64,000 nt of DNA. Source: Tolypeutes matacus (Eukaryota > Chordata > Mammalia > Cingulata > Chlamyphoridae). A program made the position numbers and the translations under genes. Under the pieces are notes generated by a model. That model was given only the letters and a program-made list of their open reading frames with translations, was not told the origin of the DNA and did not search any database. Location: contig JAKSZT010054334.1 of the NCBI GenBank assembly GCA_026826555.1, positions 33,600,083 through 33,664,082 on the forward strand, read 5' to 3'. Below, in pieces: positions 23,048 through 35,031 of this stretch (its first letter is position 1; each line of letters begins with the position of its first letter).

Positions 23048-24099
23048 TGCCCATCTGATACCTCCTAATCTTTATATGTCCTCATTTAGTAAACTCCAAA
23101 GTAACCTCAGGCCCCCAACTACCAGATTTTGGTTTCTATACTCTGAACTTCACAGCTTTATATGCAATTCAATAATTCTTAATTGGTAAAAAGTATAAAC
23201 AAAATTATAAACAGTATTTCAAAAACTGCATATTTTGTTCAAAGGTATGGTAATATTTTAAATTTTGTTTCTAATATTTTTCTTAAATATATCTAACATA
23301 TCATCACCTATGTTGACACAAGCCAAAGCAGGTTGAGAAAGATAGTCTCCAATGAAGATAAAAATCTATGCAGTAGATAAAATCTAATGTGTAGACTGCA
23401 TTTTTTTAAAAGAGTAGTGGACTTACAAAACAATCATGCACATGTGTGAAATTCCCATGCAACACCTCTCCAACAATATAACACACCATTGTGGAACATT
23501 TGTAATAGATTATGTGATAATATCATCAGACTATTAATACTAACTATGGTCCATAGTGTACATGTGGCATATTTTTCCATACCCTCTATTATTAACACAG
23601 TACATCTTTGGCACTGACACAAGCTTATTACACTATTGCCATAAACGATGGCCCATAGGTTACATTAATTGCATTTTCCCCATGCTTCTCCACATTCCCA
23701 CCACCACGCAATAATACATCCATTCTATTCACAGAACAACATTCTTGCATTTGTACCATTAACTACAATTCTCATCCACCTCTGAGTTCACTATGTTATT
23801 CAGTCCCTAGATTATTCTCTGGTTTTCTTTCAACTGACATTTGCATCCTTAGACTACTCTCTTCAGCCACAATCCCATTTATAAACCAGCTGCATTAGTT
23901 CTATTAACTAAGTGTTACCATCAACTCTATCCATTTCCATCCTTTTACAGTCAAGTGAATGAATGTTCTTCATACATTAAACATCAGTACTCCTTTTCTT
24001 GGCTCTCCTCTTATCCCCTAATAACCTATACTCTAGGTTTTAACACCATCTGTTTATTCTTCATATTTAGTTCATATTAGTGAGACCATCCAATATTTG

Positions 24100-24750
24100 T
24101 CCTTGTGTGTCTGGCTTATTTCACTTAGCATAATGTCTTCAAGGTTCATCCATTTATCATGTGTGTTCCAATTTCATTTCTTCTTACAGCAGCATAGTAT
24201 TCCATTATACCACATTTTGTTTATCCATTCAATGGTTGATGGACACATGGGTTGTTTCCATCTTATGGCACTTGTGAATAATGCCACTAAGAACATCAGT
24301 GTGCAAATGTCTGTTTGCATCATAGTTTTCAGTTTTTCTGGATATATTCCTAGTAGGGGAATTGCCAGATCATATGGCAGTTCTACATTTAGCTTCCTGA
24401 GGAACTGCCAAACTGTCTTCCACAGAAGCTGTGCCATTTTATAATCCCACCAACAGTGAAGGAGTTTTCCTATCCTCTCCAGCACTTACTGTTTTTTAAA
24501 AAATAATGGCCATTCTAGGCAGTGTGAGATATCTCATTGTAGTTTTGATTTGCATTTCTCTGGTAGCTAGTAATATTGAACATTTTTTCATGTACTTTTT
24601 GGCCATTTCTAATTACTTTTTACTTTTTGAAGAAATGTCTATTTAAGTCTTTTGCCCATTTTTAAAATGCAATGCTTGCTCTTTTATTGTTGAGTTGTAT
24701 GATCTATTTATATAGAACGGAAATCAAATCCTTATCAGATAGGAGGTTTC
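24100..24750 (-). pseudogene. L1-D ORF2 C-terminal remnant
   Basis: The minus frame 24485-24174 reads LLHCWWDYKMAQLLWKTVWQ, RKLNVELPYDLAIPLLGIY and KQPMCPSTIEWINK, the conserved tail of L1 ORF2 after the reverse transcriptase. Its upstream side is cut where the LTR at 24756-25306 begins. Confidence 0.85.
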
Positions 24751-24755
24751 AAAAT

Positions 24756-25306
24756 TGTGGCAGTTTGGCATAATTTATGAATTCCAAAAAGAGATAATTG
24801 GATTATGTTTGTAAACTGGTCTATTCCTCTGGGTGTGATTAAATTATGATTAGGGCTTTGATTGGGCCATATCAGTAGGGTGTTTAGTCCCCGCCCCTTG
24901 GTGGGTGGAGACTCAGAGATAAAAGACATGGCAAAGATCAGAGTTGGAATTCTGATGTGGAGTCTTGAGCTGGATCCCCAGGAAGTAAGCACACAGAGGA
25001 GATTGGTTGTGAGGAAAGAGAGAAGGCCCCAGGAAGAGAAGCCATTTGCCTAATAGTCCACAGCTGGCCTTGTGGAGAAAACAGAGCAGCTGGGCCCAGG
25101 AAGAGGCAATCCCTGGGAAGAGAGGAACCCAGGAAACCTGAACCCTTACAGACGTCAGCAGCCATCTTGCTCCAACATGTGGCAATAAGCTTTGATGAGG
25201 AGGTAACTTGTGCTTTATAGCCTGGTAACTGTAAGCTTCTACCCCAAACAAATACCCTTTATAAAAACCAACTGATTTCTGGTCACCCCTTTGGCTGACT
25301 AATACA
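24756..25306 (+). mobile_element. Solo LTR without matching target duplication
   Basis: Starts TGTGGCAGTTTGGCATAATT and ends GGCTGACTAATACA, so TG..CA. It contains GATAAAAGACATGGCAAAG (TATA-like region) and CAAATACCCTTTATAAAAAC at the poly(A) signal position. The left flank is AAAAT and the right flank GTACT, with no duplication. The flanking L1-D sequence is discontinuous by about 2.8 kb. Same family as 25587-26273. No retroviral genes are present. Confidence 0.8.
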
Positions 25307-25530
25307 GTACTCCAGCTTTTTTGGTACTGCATGCATAGAATATATTTTTCCAGCCTTTTACTTTCAATCTATTGGTATCTTTGGGTCTAGGGTGCATCTC
25401 TTGTAGGCAGCATATAGTTGGCTTGTCCTTTCTTATCCATTCTGCCATTGTGTGTCTTTTGGTTGGGAAGTTTATTCCATTAACACTGAATGTTATTACT
25501 GTAAAGGCAGTTCTTACTTCACCCATTTTG
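25307..25530 (-). pseudogene. L1-D ORF2 N-terminal (endonuclease) remnant
   Basis: The minus frame from 25526 reads FTVITFSVNGINFPTKRHTM and PTICCLQEMHPRPKDTNRLK, the start of the L1 apurinic-like endonuclease with the metal-binding glutamate (QE of QETH, here QEMH). About 75 codons remain before the LTR. Confidence 0.85.
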
Positions 25531-25586
25531 ACCTTTAGGTTTTATCTGTCATATTATTTTCACCACTCTTTTATACTTTTAGTTAC

Positions 25587-26273
25587 TGTAGCAGTTTGGC
25601 ATTGTTTATGAATTCCAAAAATAAATATTGGATTATGTTTGTAAACTGGTCTGTTCCTCTGGGCATGTTCCCCTTTGACTGTATTAAATCCAGAGGTTTC
25701 ACTTTTACTTGATTAAATTATGATTAAGGCACATCAGTAGGACGTTGAGTCCCTGCTCCCTTGGTGAGCGGGGACTGAGAGAAAATGACAGGGCAGAGGA
25801 GAGAGATGGGAGTTTTGATGCTGGAGCCCGGAGAAGTAAATGCATGGAGAAGGAGAAAACAGAGGAAAAGAGACAGTTCATTAGACAGGATGCTGCAGCC
25901 CCAGGAAAAGAGATAAGCCTTTCGCCTGATAGTTTGCAGCTGCAGAGACCAGAGCCCTGAGCAGCTATCCTGGAAAGTAACGAACCCCGGGGGAGAGACA
26001 AGACTTATCTCAGCCTACAGCTGATATTGGAAGAAGCTGGGACCATGGAGTCTTTAAGAGGAAGAAGGAAGGCTGAACCCTTGCAGACAGTGCCCACCAT
26101 CTTGCTCCAACACGTGGCCAATACCTTTGGGTGAGAAAGTATCTCTCATAGTACCTTGAGTTGGACTCTTTAGAGCCTTGTGACTGTAAGTTTCTACCCC
26201 AAATAAATACCCTTTATAAAAGCCAACAGAATTCTGGTACTTTGCATCAGCACCTCTTTGACTGACTAATAAA
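25587..26273 (+). mobile_element. Solo LTR (ERVL/MaLR-like) with exact 5-bp duplication
   Basis: Starts TGTAGCAGTTTGGCATTGTT and ends GACTGACTAATAAA (terminal CA mutated). The duplication GTTAC is exact at 25582-25586 and 26274-26278. CCCCAAATAAATACCCTTTA carries the likely poly(A) signal. It lies between ORF1 and ORF2 of L1-D. Confidence 0.86.
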
Positions 26274-26279
26274 GTTACT

Positions 26280-27286
26280 TTTACTGATATAATTTTCATT
26301 TCTAGACTCTTTCCAAGCCTCTCTGTCCTGTCTTTTCTTTTCAGGCTATAGCACTCCCTTTAGTATTTCTTGCAAAGCTGGTCTCTTGGTTACAAACTCT
26401 CTCAGTTTCTGTTTATCTGTGAATATTCTAAACTCTCCCTCATTTTTGAAACACAGTTTTGCTGTATATAAGATTCTTGGCTGGCAGTTTTTCTCTTGCA
26501 GTATCTTAAACATATCATACCATTGTCTTCTTGCCTCCATGGTTTCTAATGAGAAATCGGCACTTAAACTTATTGGGCATTCCTTGTACGTGATGCATTG
26601 CTTTTCTCTTGCTTCTCTCAGAATTCTCTGACTTTGGCGTTTGACATTCTGTTTAGTATGTGTTCTCAGGGTAGGTCTACTCGGAATTATTTGGATGGGA
26701 GTACATTGTGCTTTTTGGACATGGACAACTATGTCCTTTGATAGAGTTGGGAAATTTTCTACCATTGTTTCTTCAGATATACCTTCAGTCCCTTTCCTTT
26801 CTCTTCTCATGTATGTTTGCACATCTCTTACCATCATTTAGTTCCCTGAGACTTTCCATTCTTTTCGTCATCTGTTTTTTGTATGTTTGCTTTTTGGAAG
26901 GCTCATTGATCCTTTCTTCTGCCTCCCGAAATCTGCTGTTATATGCCTCCAGTGTACTTTTTTTTTTTTTTACCGGGAGGTCCCGGAGATTGATCCCGGG
27001 TCCCTCCATATAGGAGAAGGATGCCCAACCATTTGAGCCACATCTGTCCCCCCTCCAGTGTACTTTTAATTTCATTTATTGTGCCTTTCGTTTCCACAAG
27101 ATCTGCTATTTTTCTATGTATGCTTTCAAATTCTTCTTTGTGCTCACCCAGTGTCATCTTAATATCCCTAATCTCTTTAGCTATCTCACTGAATTTATCA
27201 AGGGGATTTATTTGAACATCTATGATTATTTGTCTCAACACATTTATGTCTCCTGGAGGCTTCTCTTGTTCCTTTGACCGGGCCAT
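26280..27286 (-). pseudogene. L1-D ORF1 remnant
   Basis: Begins ATG at 27286 with MARSKEQEKPPGDINVLRQI, then a coiled coil (SEIAKEIRDIKMTLGEHKEE, FESIHRKIADLVETKGTINE). A SINE follows at 27051-26962. The C-terminal part includes ISLSADFSLETMEARRQWYD, the conserved C-terminal domain, and ends near the KRPALQEILKGVL segment at 26346. Frameshifts and the SINE make it non-functional. The intact protein is an RNA-binding trimer. Confidence 0.85.
26962..27051 (-). mobile_element. Short DAS-type SINE in L1-D ORF1
   Basis: A single head (GGACAGATGTGGCTCAAATG, GGGATCAATCTCCGGGACC) and an A tail. The duplication CCTCCAGTGTACTTTT is exact at 26946-26961 and 27052-27067. Confidence 0.94.
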
Positions 27287-27469
27287 ATCTTACTGTTTCA
27301 TGGTATGGATTGTAATTTTTAGTTGGTGTCTTGGCTGACTAGTGACTTACTAGATGTATTTATTCTGGACACAGTTTCTCTCTTTAGCTCAAGGATTTCT
27401 TGCCCTTTCTCCCTTGCTGGTTGTGTAGCAGGACTCAAGGATATAGTTGGTATTGTAAGCTGTGGAGGC

Positions 27470-28060
27470 TTGAAGCTGCTCGTGTTGCTCCAGGAACCGA
27501 TGAAGCTTCTCCACCTTTCTCCTCTGCCAGCAGTAGGGACAGAGTGGCAGCCATGTGTAGTAATCTAAGCCATGCAGGCCAAGACCGTCTGTAGTTGACT
27601 GGAGAGACTGATGAAGCTTTAGTCCCCTTCCTCCCCTACCTGGAGCATGGACGAGCTGCAGATGTGGACAGCAATCTATGCCATGTGGGTCCAAAATGAC
27701 TATAGTTGCCCAGGTAGACAGATGTAGCACCAGCCCTCTTCCCCAGTGCCAGGGGTGGGGATGGAACCTACAGAGTACCCACCAATCTAATCTGTGTAGG
27801 CCGAAATCACCTGCAGTTGTCCAGAGAGGCTAAAGAAACACAGCTCCCTCCTATCCTATGGGGGATGGGGGAGCAAGGATGGAATCGAAGGCACCCAACA
27901 AACTAGTCCAAGCAGATCAAAAGCACCTTCAGTTGCCCAGAGAGGCAGAGTAAACACAGCTCCCTTCCTAGCCTACTGGGGTACAGGGATGGAGCCCCAA
28001 GTGTCCGACTATCCAGTTTGTGCTGGCCAAAAGCACCTGCAGTTGCCCAGAGAGGTCAGT
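27470..28060 (-). repeat. L1-D 5' UTR tandem array, about six units of 110-116 bp
   Basis: The anchor TGCAGTTGCCCAGAGAGG (plus-strand view) or a variant recurs at about 28038, 27928, 27812, 27701, 27590 and 27476, spacings 110, 116, 111, 111 and 114. Each unit also has a GCACCYGCAG..ACACAGCTCCCTYC-like part. The array lies between a unique 5' section (28617-28110) and ORF1. The same unit builds 54891-56300. Confidence 0.88.
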
Positions 28061-28601
28061 GCAGGTCCCCCTGCAGGTCCATGCCAGAGAAGGGGCAGGA
28101 GTCTAGGCTAGGGTTGTAATCCGATCTGGGTGGAAAGAAGCTGGTTCCTGCCGTCACTATGATTTTCAAAGAGCCCTGATCCCCTTGTGCCAGGGGCGGA
28201 GTTAAAATGGTGGCTACTTGCCTCTTCCCAACTTGGACAGGTTCAGACTTTAGTTAGCTGTTCTTTGGATTACACTTTAGCCAGCTGAATTTACTAATCA
28301 GTAATGAAGTTGGTGCCTGACTGTTTCTTCCTCCTACAGTTTTTGGGAAATGAAGTTTCCAACTTCAGCTATGGCATAGCTCTCGAGGAGGCTTTTGTTA
28401 TACTCCATGGCGGACTCTATGGCATGGTATGCTCTCCCCATGAGTCTTCACTGCAGATGTGTAGTCTCCTCCTTCCATTTTTTCAAGAATGTTGCAGGAG
28501 ACTCTTCTATTCTCCTGGTCCCCCCTCAAACAGGTGCTTTAGATAGCTCTGGGTGCTTACTAACTGCCTTGTAGGACGAGCTGACTCTTGGAGCTCCTTA
28601 C

Positions 28602-28613
28602 TCTGCCATCTTC
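28602..28613 (-). promoter_or_regulatory. YY1-like site at the 5' end of L1-D
   Basis: The minus strand has GAAGATGGCAGA a few bases from the 5' terminus. AAGATGGC is the YY1 core known at the start of primate L1s, where it fixes the transcription start. Here the function is inferred from position and motif. Confidence 0.55.
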
Positions 28614-28629
28614 TGCATAGACTGGATTT

Positions 28630-29335
28630 AGTTTTTCTTCACCTGCACTTAAAATAAAAATATAAAGTAGTTCCTCTTCTGGTAGGGACCAAGTAAGAAT
28701 CCATCTGACCAATTCAAATGCAGAAACGACTATAAATTCTGGACATAATACAGAAACAACCACCTCAAGGCACAGGAGAGTTACCAAAATCAGTAATATT
28801 CTGGATGGAAGTCCACTCATCCATACACATGTGGAAGAAGACAACAGCACTGCTTGAGTTTCCTGGTTTTTTTTTTTTTGTTGTTGTTGTTGTTTTGTTT
28901 TGTTTTTTAATGGCTTTTAGCCTGAGGGCAGACCCAGTCTATGCCATGCTGGATAGACAAAAATGCAACAGAAAATCCTTTGTCTTTCTAGTCTGAAGAA
29001 TGAGAAGACAGAGTTGGGGCAACCACAGCTGCTCAAAAATGAGGGGGCAATTTCAGAAACAGCCAGGGGCAGAGGTCTTTGAATTCAATGTATAATCTCT
29101 GTCCAACTCTGACAACTAAACAATACATATGTAAGACAGACTCTCAGCAGCCCTTCTAAGGCTAAATGAACTGAACTGAAATTGGAGCTGCTGCCCAAGA
29201 GATAGAGTGTGCAGTTTTAGTGCAACCAATTTAACTGCCTACTAAAAGAAAAATAGTAGTACTCTCTAGAGGAATATAACAAAATCCAAAGTTTTGACAA
29301 CTTAACATTCACAATGTTATTATCTAATTTTCTGC
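28630..29335. other. Intron with a (GTT)n/T-rich tract
   Basis: 28868-28909 is T16-(GTT)5-(GTTTT)n. Otherwise no repeat or exon recognised; the sequence around 28700-28860 could be an old L1 5' region but I cannot support it. Confidence 0.45.
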
Positions 29336-29337
29336 AA

Positions 29338-29740
29338 TGATCTTGATCCTCTTGCTGGAGTCCTTTATAAGTGGAGGACTGAAAACAGAGGCACTCAGAA
29401 AAAAGTCTCAGAGACAAGAAGAGGTTCTAGAGGTTGCAGGCTGGAATCAGCAGAGCACAGAGACATGGGAAGAGGCCACTGGGAGGCTAGGCCCATGGAA
29501 CAGCTCAAAGCTGAAGACACAAGGCTCAGAGGAGAGGGGAGAGATAACTGAAATGGCATTTCACTCTGCCATGTGCCTGATCACCCACAGCTACAACATG
29601 GTCAGGCAGCATCTCCTAAAGATGCCTTGATTTGGATACTTTCATGGCCTCAGAACTGTGAGCTTTTGACCTAATAAATCCCCAATATAAAAGTGAACAT
29701 ATTTCTGATACACTACCTTAGCAGCCGTTAACACACTAAA
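29338..29740 (+). mobile_element. MaLR-like LTR fragment
   Basis: GGAGTCCTTTATAAGTGGAG, GGCCTCAGAACTGTGAGCTT, TGACCTAATAAATCCCCAAT and AGCAGCCGTTAACACACTAA resemble the MLT/MST LTR pattern (TCCTTATAAG..CCTCCAGAACTGTGAG..AATAAAT..CCTAGCAAACTAA). Subfamily unknown. Confidence 0.55.
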
Positions 29741-29754
29741 TCCCACTATCAAGT

Positions 29755-30130
29755 TTTTCCAAAAGAAATGAAAACATATGTGCACACAAAAATCCATATG
29801 CAAATGTTTCTAGCAGCTCTATTTATAATTTTTCCAAAGTGAAAATAACCACTATCCATCGACTGGTGAATAGATACAGTAATATAACAGAATATTACTC
29901 AGCAATAAAAAAGGGAATAAATTACTGAGACATGAAAAAAATGATCTGAAGGCTTCTCACAAAATTAAACATGATTGAGGGATGGAAATATGGATAGTTT
30001 TGTGATAAAGCAAGAAGAGTAAAACGTTAATGGGTAGAATCTGGATAACAGATATACTGATGTTCACTGTAAAATTCTTTCTAGTTATCTATGTGTTTGA
30101 AATTTTTTATAATAAAAGAGAAAAAATTTC
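29755..30130 (+). mobile_element. Old L1M 3' end, sense
   Basis: CAGAATATTACTCAGCAATA marks the ORF2 end. TTCACTGTAAAATTCTTTCT, GTTTGAAATTTTTTATAATA and AAAGAGAAAAAATT follow an old L1M 3' UTR. Confidence 0.65.
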
Positions 30131-31025
30131 CAATAAATAGGACAGGTGATCAATTTTAAACATACTAATTTCAGGAATATAAACTGACAGTTTATTAAAA
30201 AGAAAACATGTTACAATCAGTCCACATATTATCTATTGAGAGCTTCCTCTAATTTGTCCTGTTAGTTTAGTATTCTGCTATTAAGAAAAACTTTCTTATC
30301 TGCAAATTCAATATTTTACTTTGTGCTTCTCTCCAATGTAATGTATTAAAATGTTAAATACTGAATAAGCTTGAACTTAACAGTCATCTCTGGAAAATAT
30401 ACCTATTTTCATTTCTAAATGAATAAAGTTCCTGTCTATTCCTACTTTTTGGCTCTTACCTTTTCAACCACTGAAGAGAAAACAATTCCCTGAGAATGCA
30501 TGACAACAATTTCTAAAACATACATGAATTTTTTTAAACTAAAATTTTGAACCATGTCAATAGTTTTTAAAAGTCTATATATTTCATCCCCTATTTCCTT
30601 CTTATACACACATATAATTATTATCCAAATAAAATACTATCATAACGATGTTCGTTTATAAAACTTTGTTGCTCTTTCCCCAATAGGTTATACTTGCCTA
30701 AGTAGTCACCGATCTAAATCCTCACACATTCCATAAGCTGAATAAGGAAGGAAGAGTGCTTTATAAGTTTGTAGTTCTTGGGGTTCTCAGCTCCTAGGAT
30801 CAGGGAGATAATTTACTAGCTCTCCAGCAATTGGACCTACCTTGACTGTTCTATTTGGTAACAAGATTATACAAAGTCTGTGGTTGCAGGTTCATCCATG
30901 AGGTCCTATAAAATTCTTGGGTGAATACTCTTTTGACATATTATTATATGTTTAAATTTTATGTTTTATTTACATTTAAAATTATATAAAATTATTTATG
31001 AGATCCACATCACTCCCCTTAAAAC
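30131..31025. other. Intron, nothing recognised
   Basis: AT-rich, no repeat or gene seen. Confidence 0.5.
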
Positions 31026-31036
31026 ATTTAAGTCTA

Positions 31037-31243
31037 GGGGAGTGGATGTGGCTCAAGTGGTTAAGTGCCTGCCTCCCACCTGGGAGGTACTGGGTTCAGT
31101 TCCTGGTGCCTCCTAAAAACAAAACAAACAAACAAGTAAAGAAATGAAAAAACCAACTCGGGGAGCTGGCTTTTCACATACGAGGCCCCAGGTTCAATCC
31201 TGGCCCTGGTACCTCAAAAACAAAACAAAACAAACAAATAAAA
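31037..31243 (+). mobile_element. Composite SINE, two tRNA-like units
   Basis: Unit one is GGGGAGTGGATGTGGCTCAA..GGTTCAGTTCCTGGTGCC. Unit two, from about 31155, is GGGGAGCTGGCTTTTCACAT..GGTTCAATCCTGGCCC..GGTACCTC, the second head type. The whole is flanked by ATTTAAGTCTA (31026-31036) and ATTTAAGCCTA (31244-31254), so it may have moved as one composite. Confidence 0.85.
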
Positions 31244-31612
31244 ATTTAAGCCTACATATATGTAAATTAAAGACTGAATTACTATATCAAATTCAGGAAA
31301 GCTTAGAATCAATGAATACCATCTTTCACTCTGGATTCATGTTCAATTTGTTCACTACAAAATAAAATGTTTAATTCCCTAAGGGAAGAAATCTGAATTT
31401 TTGTTCATAATAAAGGAAAGCTTACTTTTTTGGGTGAAGAGATGTAAAATTGATGACACCACTATAAAAGTAAAAAACTTTTGCTACTCCATCTGGTTAA
31501 AATCACATTCTCCAGTTGTTTTCTATACTAAGCCTCAAATTTTTGTGAGAAGATCCTATATATTAAAAATCTAGTCATTAAAAACTAAATGATCTTGGAT
31601 TCAACTTCCAAG

Positions 31613-31623
31613 GAAGATGGCAG
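31613..31623 (+). promoter_or_regulatory. YY1-like site at the 5' end of L1-E
   Basis: GAAGATGGCAG sits within the first 20 bases of the element, the same position as in L1-D although the rest of the 5' UTR is unrelated. Function inferred. Confidence 0.55.
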
Positions 31624-32754
31624 AGTAGGGAACTCAGTCCTTCCACCTTAACAACTATTAAAGAGGCAGGAACTGTCTGAAATGACTATTTAGAAACTCC
31701 AGAGGCCAGAAGAACACTGTACAGTTTCCAGGGAAGAGGATGGGGAAAAGGCTGATAAATTACTATAAAAAACTGTGAATTGCTCTCTTTATGCATTGGC
31801 TACTAGAATCCATCTCCCACTCTTGTGGTATGTTGCCACTGGGTCCAGTCTCTGGCTAGATGCTGTTGACACAGGACATAAAAATCCTCTTCCCTAAGAG
31901 GCTTTTTATGGCTGATCACTGATTACGGCTTTTTATTAGCAAATTTGGATGGCTGGGTACTGGGTCGAGACAGCTATTATTTCAAACTGCTCCAGACAAA
32001 GTCAGCAGCAGCCATGCTTTCAGTCCTCCTTGGACACAGGCAGAGGCAGTGAGGATTTAAAGATCAGGACTTCCTCAGAGCTGTGGGGGAAAGTTAGCTG
32101 AAGAGCTGCATATGATGGGCAGGCCAGGAAAGCTCAGCTTTTAAGAGTCGTCGGAAAAGCTGTTGGAAGAGCTTCCTGACCCCCTTCCACAAGGCACTTT
32201 AAAGTTGCTCTGCACCCCTTTGGGGGGATCCCTGGTCTTGTTTTATTTGGGAAAAGCCAAGTTGAGAAAGTTCTCCCACGGGTTACCTTCCTCCCAGAAT
32301 CTGCCTGACAGGCAAAAGCAGTGTAAGACAATGAAAGGAGTGTAAAAAACTACAGAGGCAGACAGTCTGGGACAACCAAACGTCCGTAAATAGGGGGACT
32401 CCAAAACAACTAACAAGCAAAAACCCAGGACAAAACAGAGGGCCAGTAAGACAGGGAAAACCCAGCACAGTGCATTCACCTTGGGCAAACCTTCCTGATA
32501 AGAGGACTGAAGCTCAAGTAAATCTCTGTTTTATCACAAGCTGATTACAAAACCAAGAAACAGACAACCCAGGGAGTCAACCCCAGAGTTAACATTATAT
32601 AATATTAAAATGTACAGTATGTAACAAAAGAGTACAAGGCAAACAAAGAAAAAGGAAATGACCCATCCAAAGGAAGAGGCTAAACATACAGAAAATATCA
32701 ACGAAGACAAAAAGAAAATGGGCACACAGAACAAACCCTTTAAAAAAAATGATG

Positions 32755-33600
32755 TTAAAAATGCTTAAGGAGATGAAGGAAAGTACAGAGAGTTACACGA
32801 AATCAAGAAAAGAATGAATGAACAATATGAGAGTCTAAGTAAAGAGACAGAATTTTTAAAAAGGAACCAAACAGAACTACTGGACTTGAAGACAACAATA
32901 ACTGCAATGGAAACTACCCAAAAGGGTTTCAAAAGCAGACCGGAATAGGCAGAAGAATGAATCAGTGAATGTGAAGACAGGACACTTGAAATGTGTCAGG
33001 CTGAGGAAAGGAAGGAAAAAAAATATTAAAAGCAAAATAGCTGCACACAGTTATGGGACACTATCAAACACACCAATATACATGTTATTGTAGTCCCAGA
33101 GTAGAAGAGAGAAAAGAGCAGAAGGAATAGTTAAAGAAATAATGACAGAGAACTTCCCAAACTTAGCAAAAGATGTGAAGAAGCTCAAAGAACACAAAAC
33201 AGGATAAACATGAAGAAAAATATATCCTGTTATACATTGATTACACTATCAAATGCATAGGACAAGAAGAGGGTTCTGAAAGCTGCAAAGGTAAAGCAAT
33301 GTGTTATATATAAAAGAGTCTCAATAAGATGGAGTGCCGATTTCTCATCAGAAACCATGGAGGGAAGAAGGCAGTGGGTTGAAATACTTGAAGTGATGAA
33401 GGAAAACAAATGTCAGCCAAGAATTTTATATCTGGCGAGATCTCTTTCAAAATAAGGGATAAATTTAGACATTATCGGATTATCAAATGTGAAGGAGTAC
33501 ATCACCACTAGACCTACCTTACAAGCAATGCTAAAAGGAGTTCTTCAGAATGAAACGAAAGTACACTAGTGGTTTAAAGCAGCATAAAGAAATAAAGACT
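32755..33600 (+). pseudogene. L1-E ORF1 remnant
   Basis: A coiled-coil-coding stretch near 32800-32960 is followed by the RNA-binding region. The C-terminal block TCTCATCAGAAACCATGGAG..GAAGGCAGTGG encodes the SSETMEGRRQW-type motif, and CTGGCGAGATCTCTTTCAAA follows. Several stops and frameshifts. Old copy. Confidence 0.7.
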
Positions 33601-34308
33601 TGTAGTAAAGGTAACTATTTGGGTAATTATAAATACCATATTATTGTATTGTTTTGTTTGGTATGTAACTCCATTTCTTACTGCTGACAGGTGCTAACAT
33701 GCAATTGCATAAAAAGTAATGATAAATCTAGGTTTCCGACATACAATATACAATGTATAAATATAAAAATGGTGGGGGGCAGATATAGGAAAAGTGTATG
33801 TACATGCTATTGAAGTTAAGTTGATATCACACCAAACATAATTGTTACATATTTAGGCTGTTAAATTTTAACTCTATGATAACCACAAGGAAAAAAGATG
33901 AAAAATATATCAAGATAGAAATGGGAAGGCACTCAATATGGAACAACACAAGAAAGGAAATAAATATAAAAGTAGGCTTTAATGGAAGTGAAGAATAAAA
34001 AAGGCCTAAGATTTACAAAGGCTAAATAGCAAAATGGCAGAGAAAAGACCTGTTTATTAGTAGTGACTTAAAATGTAAATGGATTAAACACTCTAGTCAA
34101 GAGGTGGAGACTGGCAGAATGGATAAAACACCATGACCCAACTATATGCTGTCTACAAGGGACTCACCTTAAAGTAAATGGAAAGATACAAGTAGGTTGA
34201 CAGTGAAAAGATGGGGGGAAAAATATACCATGCAAATAGTAACCAAAAGAGAGCTGGGCTGGCTATAAAAATACTGGATAAAATAGATTTTAACCAAAAA
34301 GTTATGAG

Positions 34309-34600
34309 GGAGAAGTGGATGTGGCTCAAGTGACTGGACTCCCATCTACCATATGGGAGGCCCCAGGTTTAATTCCTGGGACCTCTTAGTGAAGGCAAGC
34401 TGGACCGCACGGCGCCGAGAGCTGGCACAGCAAGATGATGCAACAAAGGGAGACTAGCAGACACAGATAAAAAAATGCACAGTGAATGGACACAGCAAGC
34501 ACAAGCAGCAAGTGGGGAGGAAGAGGAGAGAAATAAATAAATAAAATAAATCTTTTTTTAAAAAAAGCAAAGTGCTAAAAAGAGACAAAAATAATTTTTA
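34309..34600 (+). mobile_element. DAS-type SINE with long tail in L1-E
   Basis: Head GGAGAAGTGGATGTGGCTCA and GGTTTAATTCCTGGGACC, a body with CAGCAAGATGATGCAACAAA, and an A-rich tail. The duplication AAAAAGTTATGAG is exact at 34296-34308 and 34601-34613. Confidence 0.94.
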
Positions 34601-35031
34601 AAAAAGTTATGAGGCACAAAAATGGTCTTTACACACTGATAAAGGAGACAATTCAATAGGAAAATGTAACAATTATAAATATATATGCACCTAAAAGCAG
34701 TGCCCCCAAAAACATAAAGCAAGGTAGTTTTGAAAAGAGAAGTTAATAGATCTACATTAAAATAGGAGACTTTAACATAGCACTCTCAATAATGGATAGA
34801 ACATCTAGTCAGAAGACAAATAAGGAAGTATAGGACTTGAATGACACTTAACCAACTAGACCTAACAGACATATAAGAACACTGCACCCAGTGTAAAGAT
34901 AAAGAGCATACACATTCTTCTTGAATGACATGGATCATTCCTTCTCCTGGACAGAGCATATGTTAGATCATAAAACAAGTCTCAATACATTTAAAAAACA
35001 ATAAAATCATACAATGTATATTCACCGACCA

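Larger units (their letters stand above)
23404..28617 (-). mobile_element. L1-D: near full-length insertion with ORF2 centre missing
   Basis: Flanked by TAGACTGCATTT (23392-23403) and TAGACTGGATTT (28618-28629), one mismatch, so both ends belong to one insertion. On the minus strand the order is: 5' UTR 28617-27290 with a tandem monomer array, ORF1 27286-26280, a solo LTR (26273-25587), the endonuclease start 25530-25307, a second LTR (25306-24756), then the last part of ORF2 24750-24100 and a 3' UTR of about 700 bp. Roughly 2.8 kb of ORF2 is absent at the second LTR. It has the same orientation as PIBF1. A short SINE splits ORF1. Confidence 0.88.
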
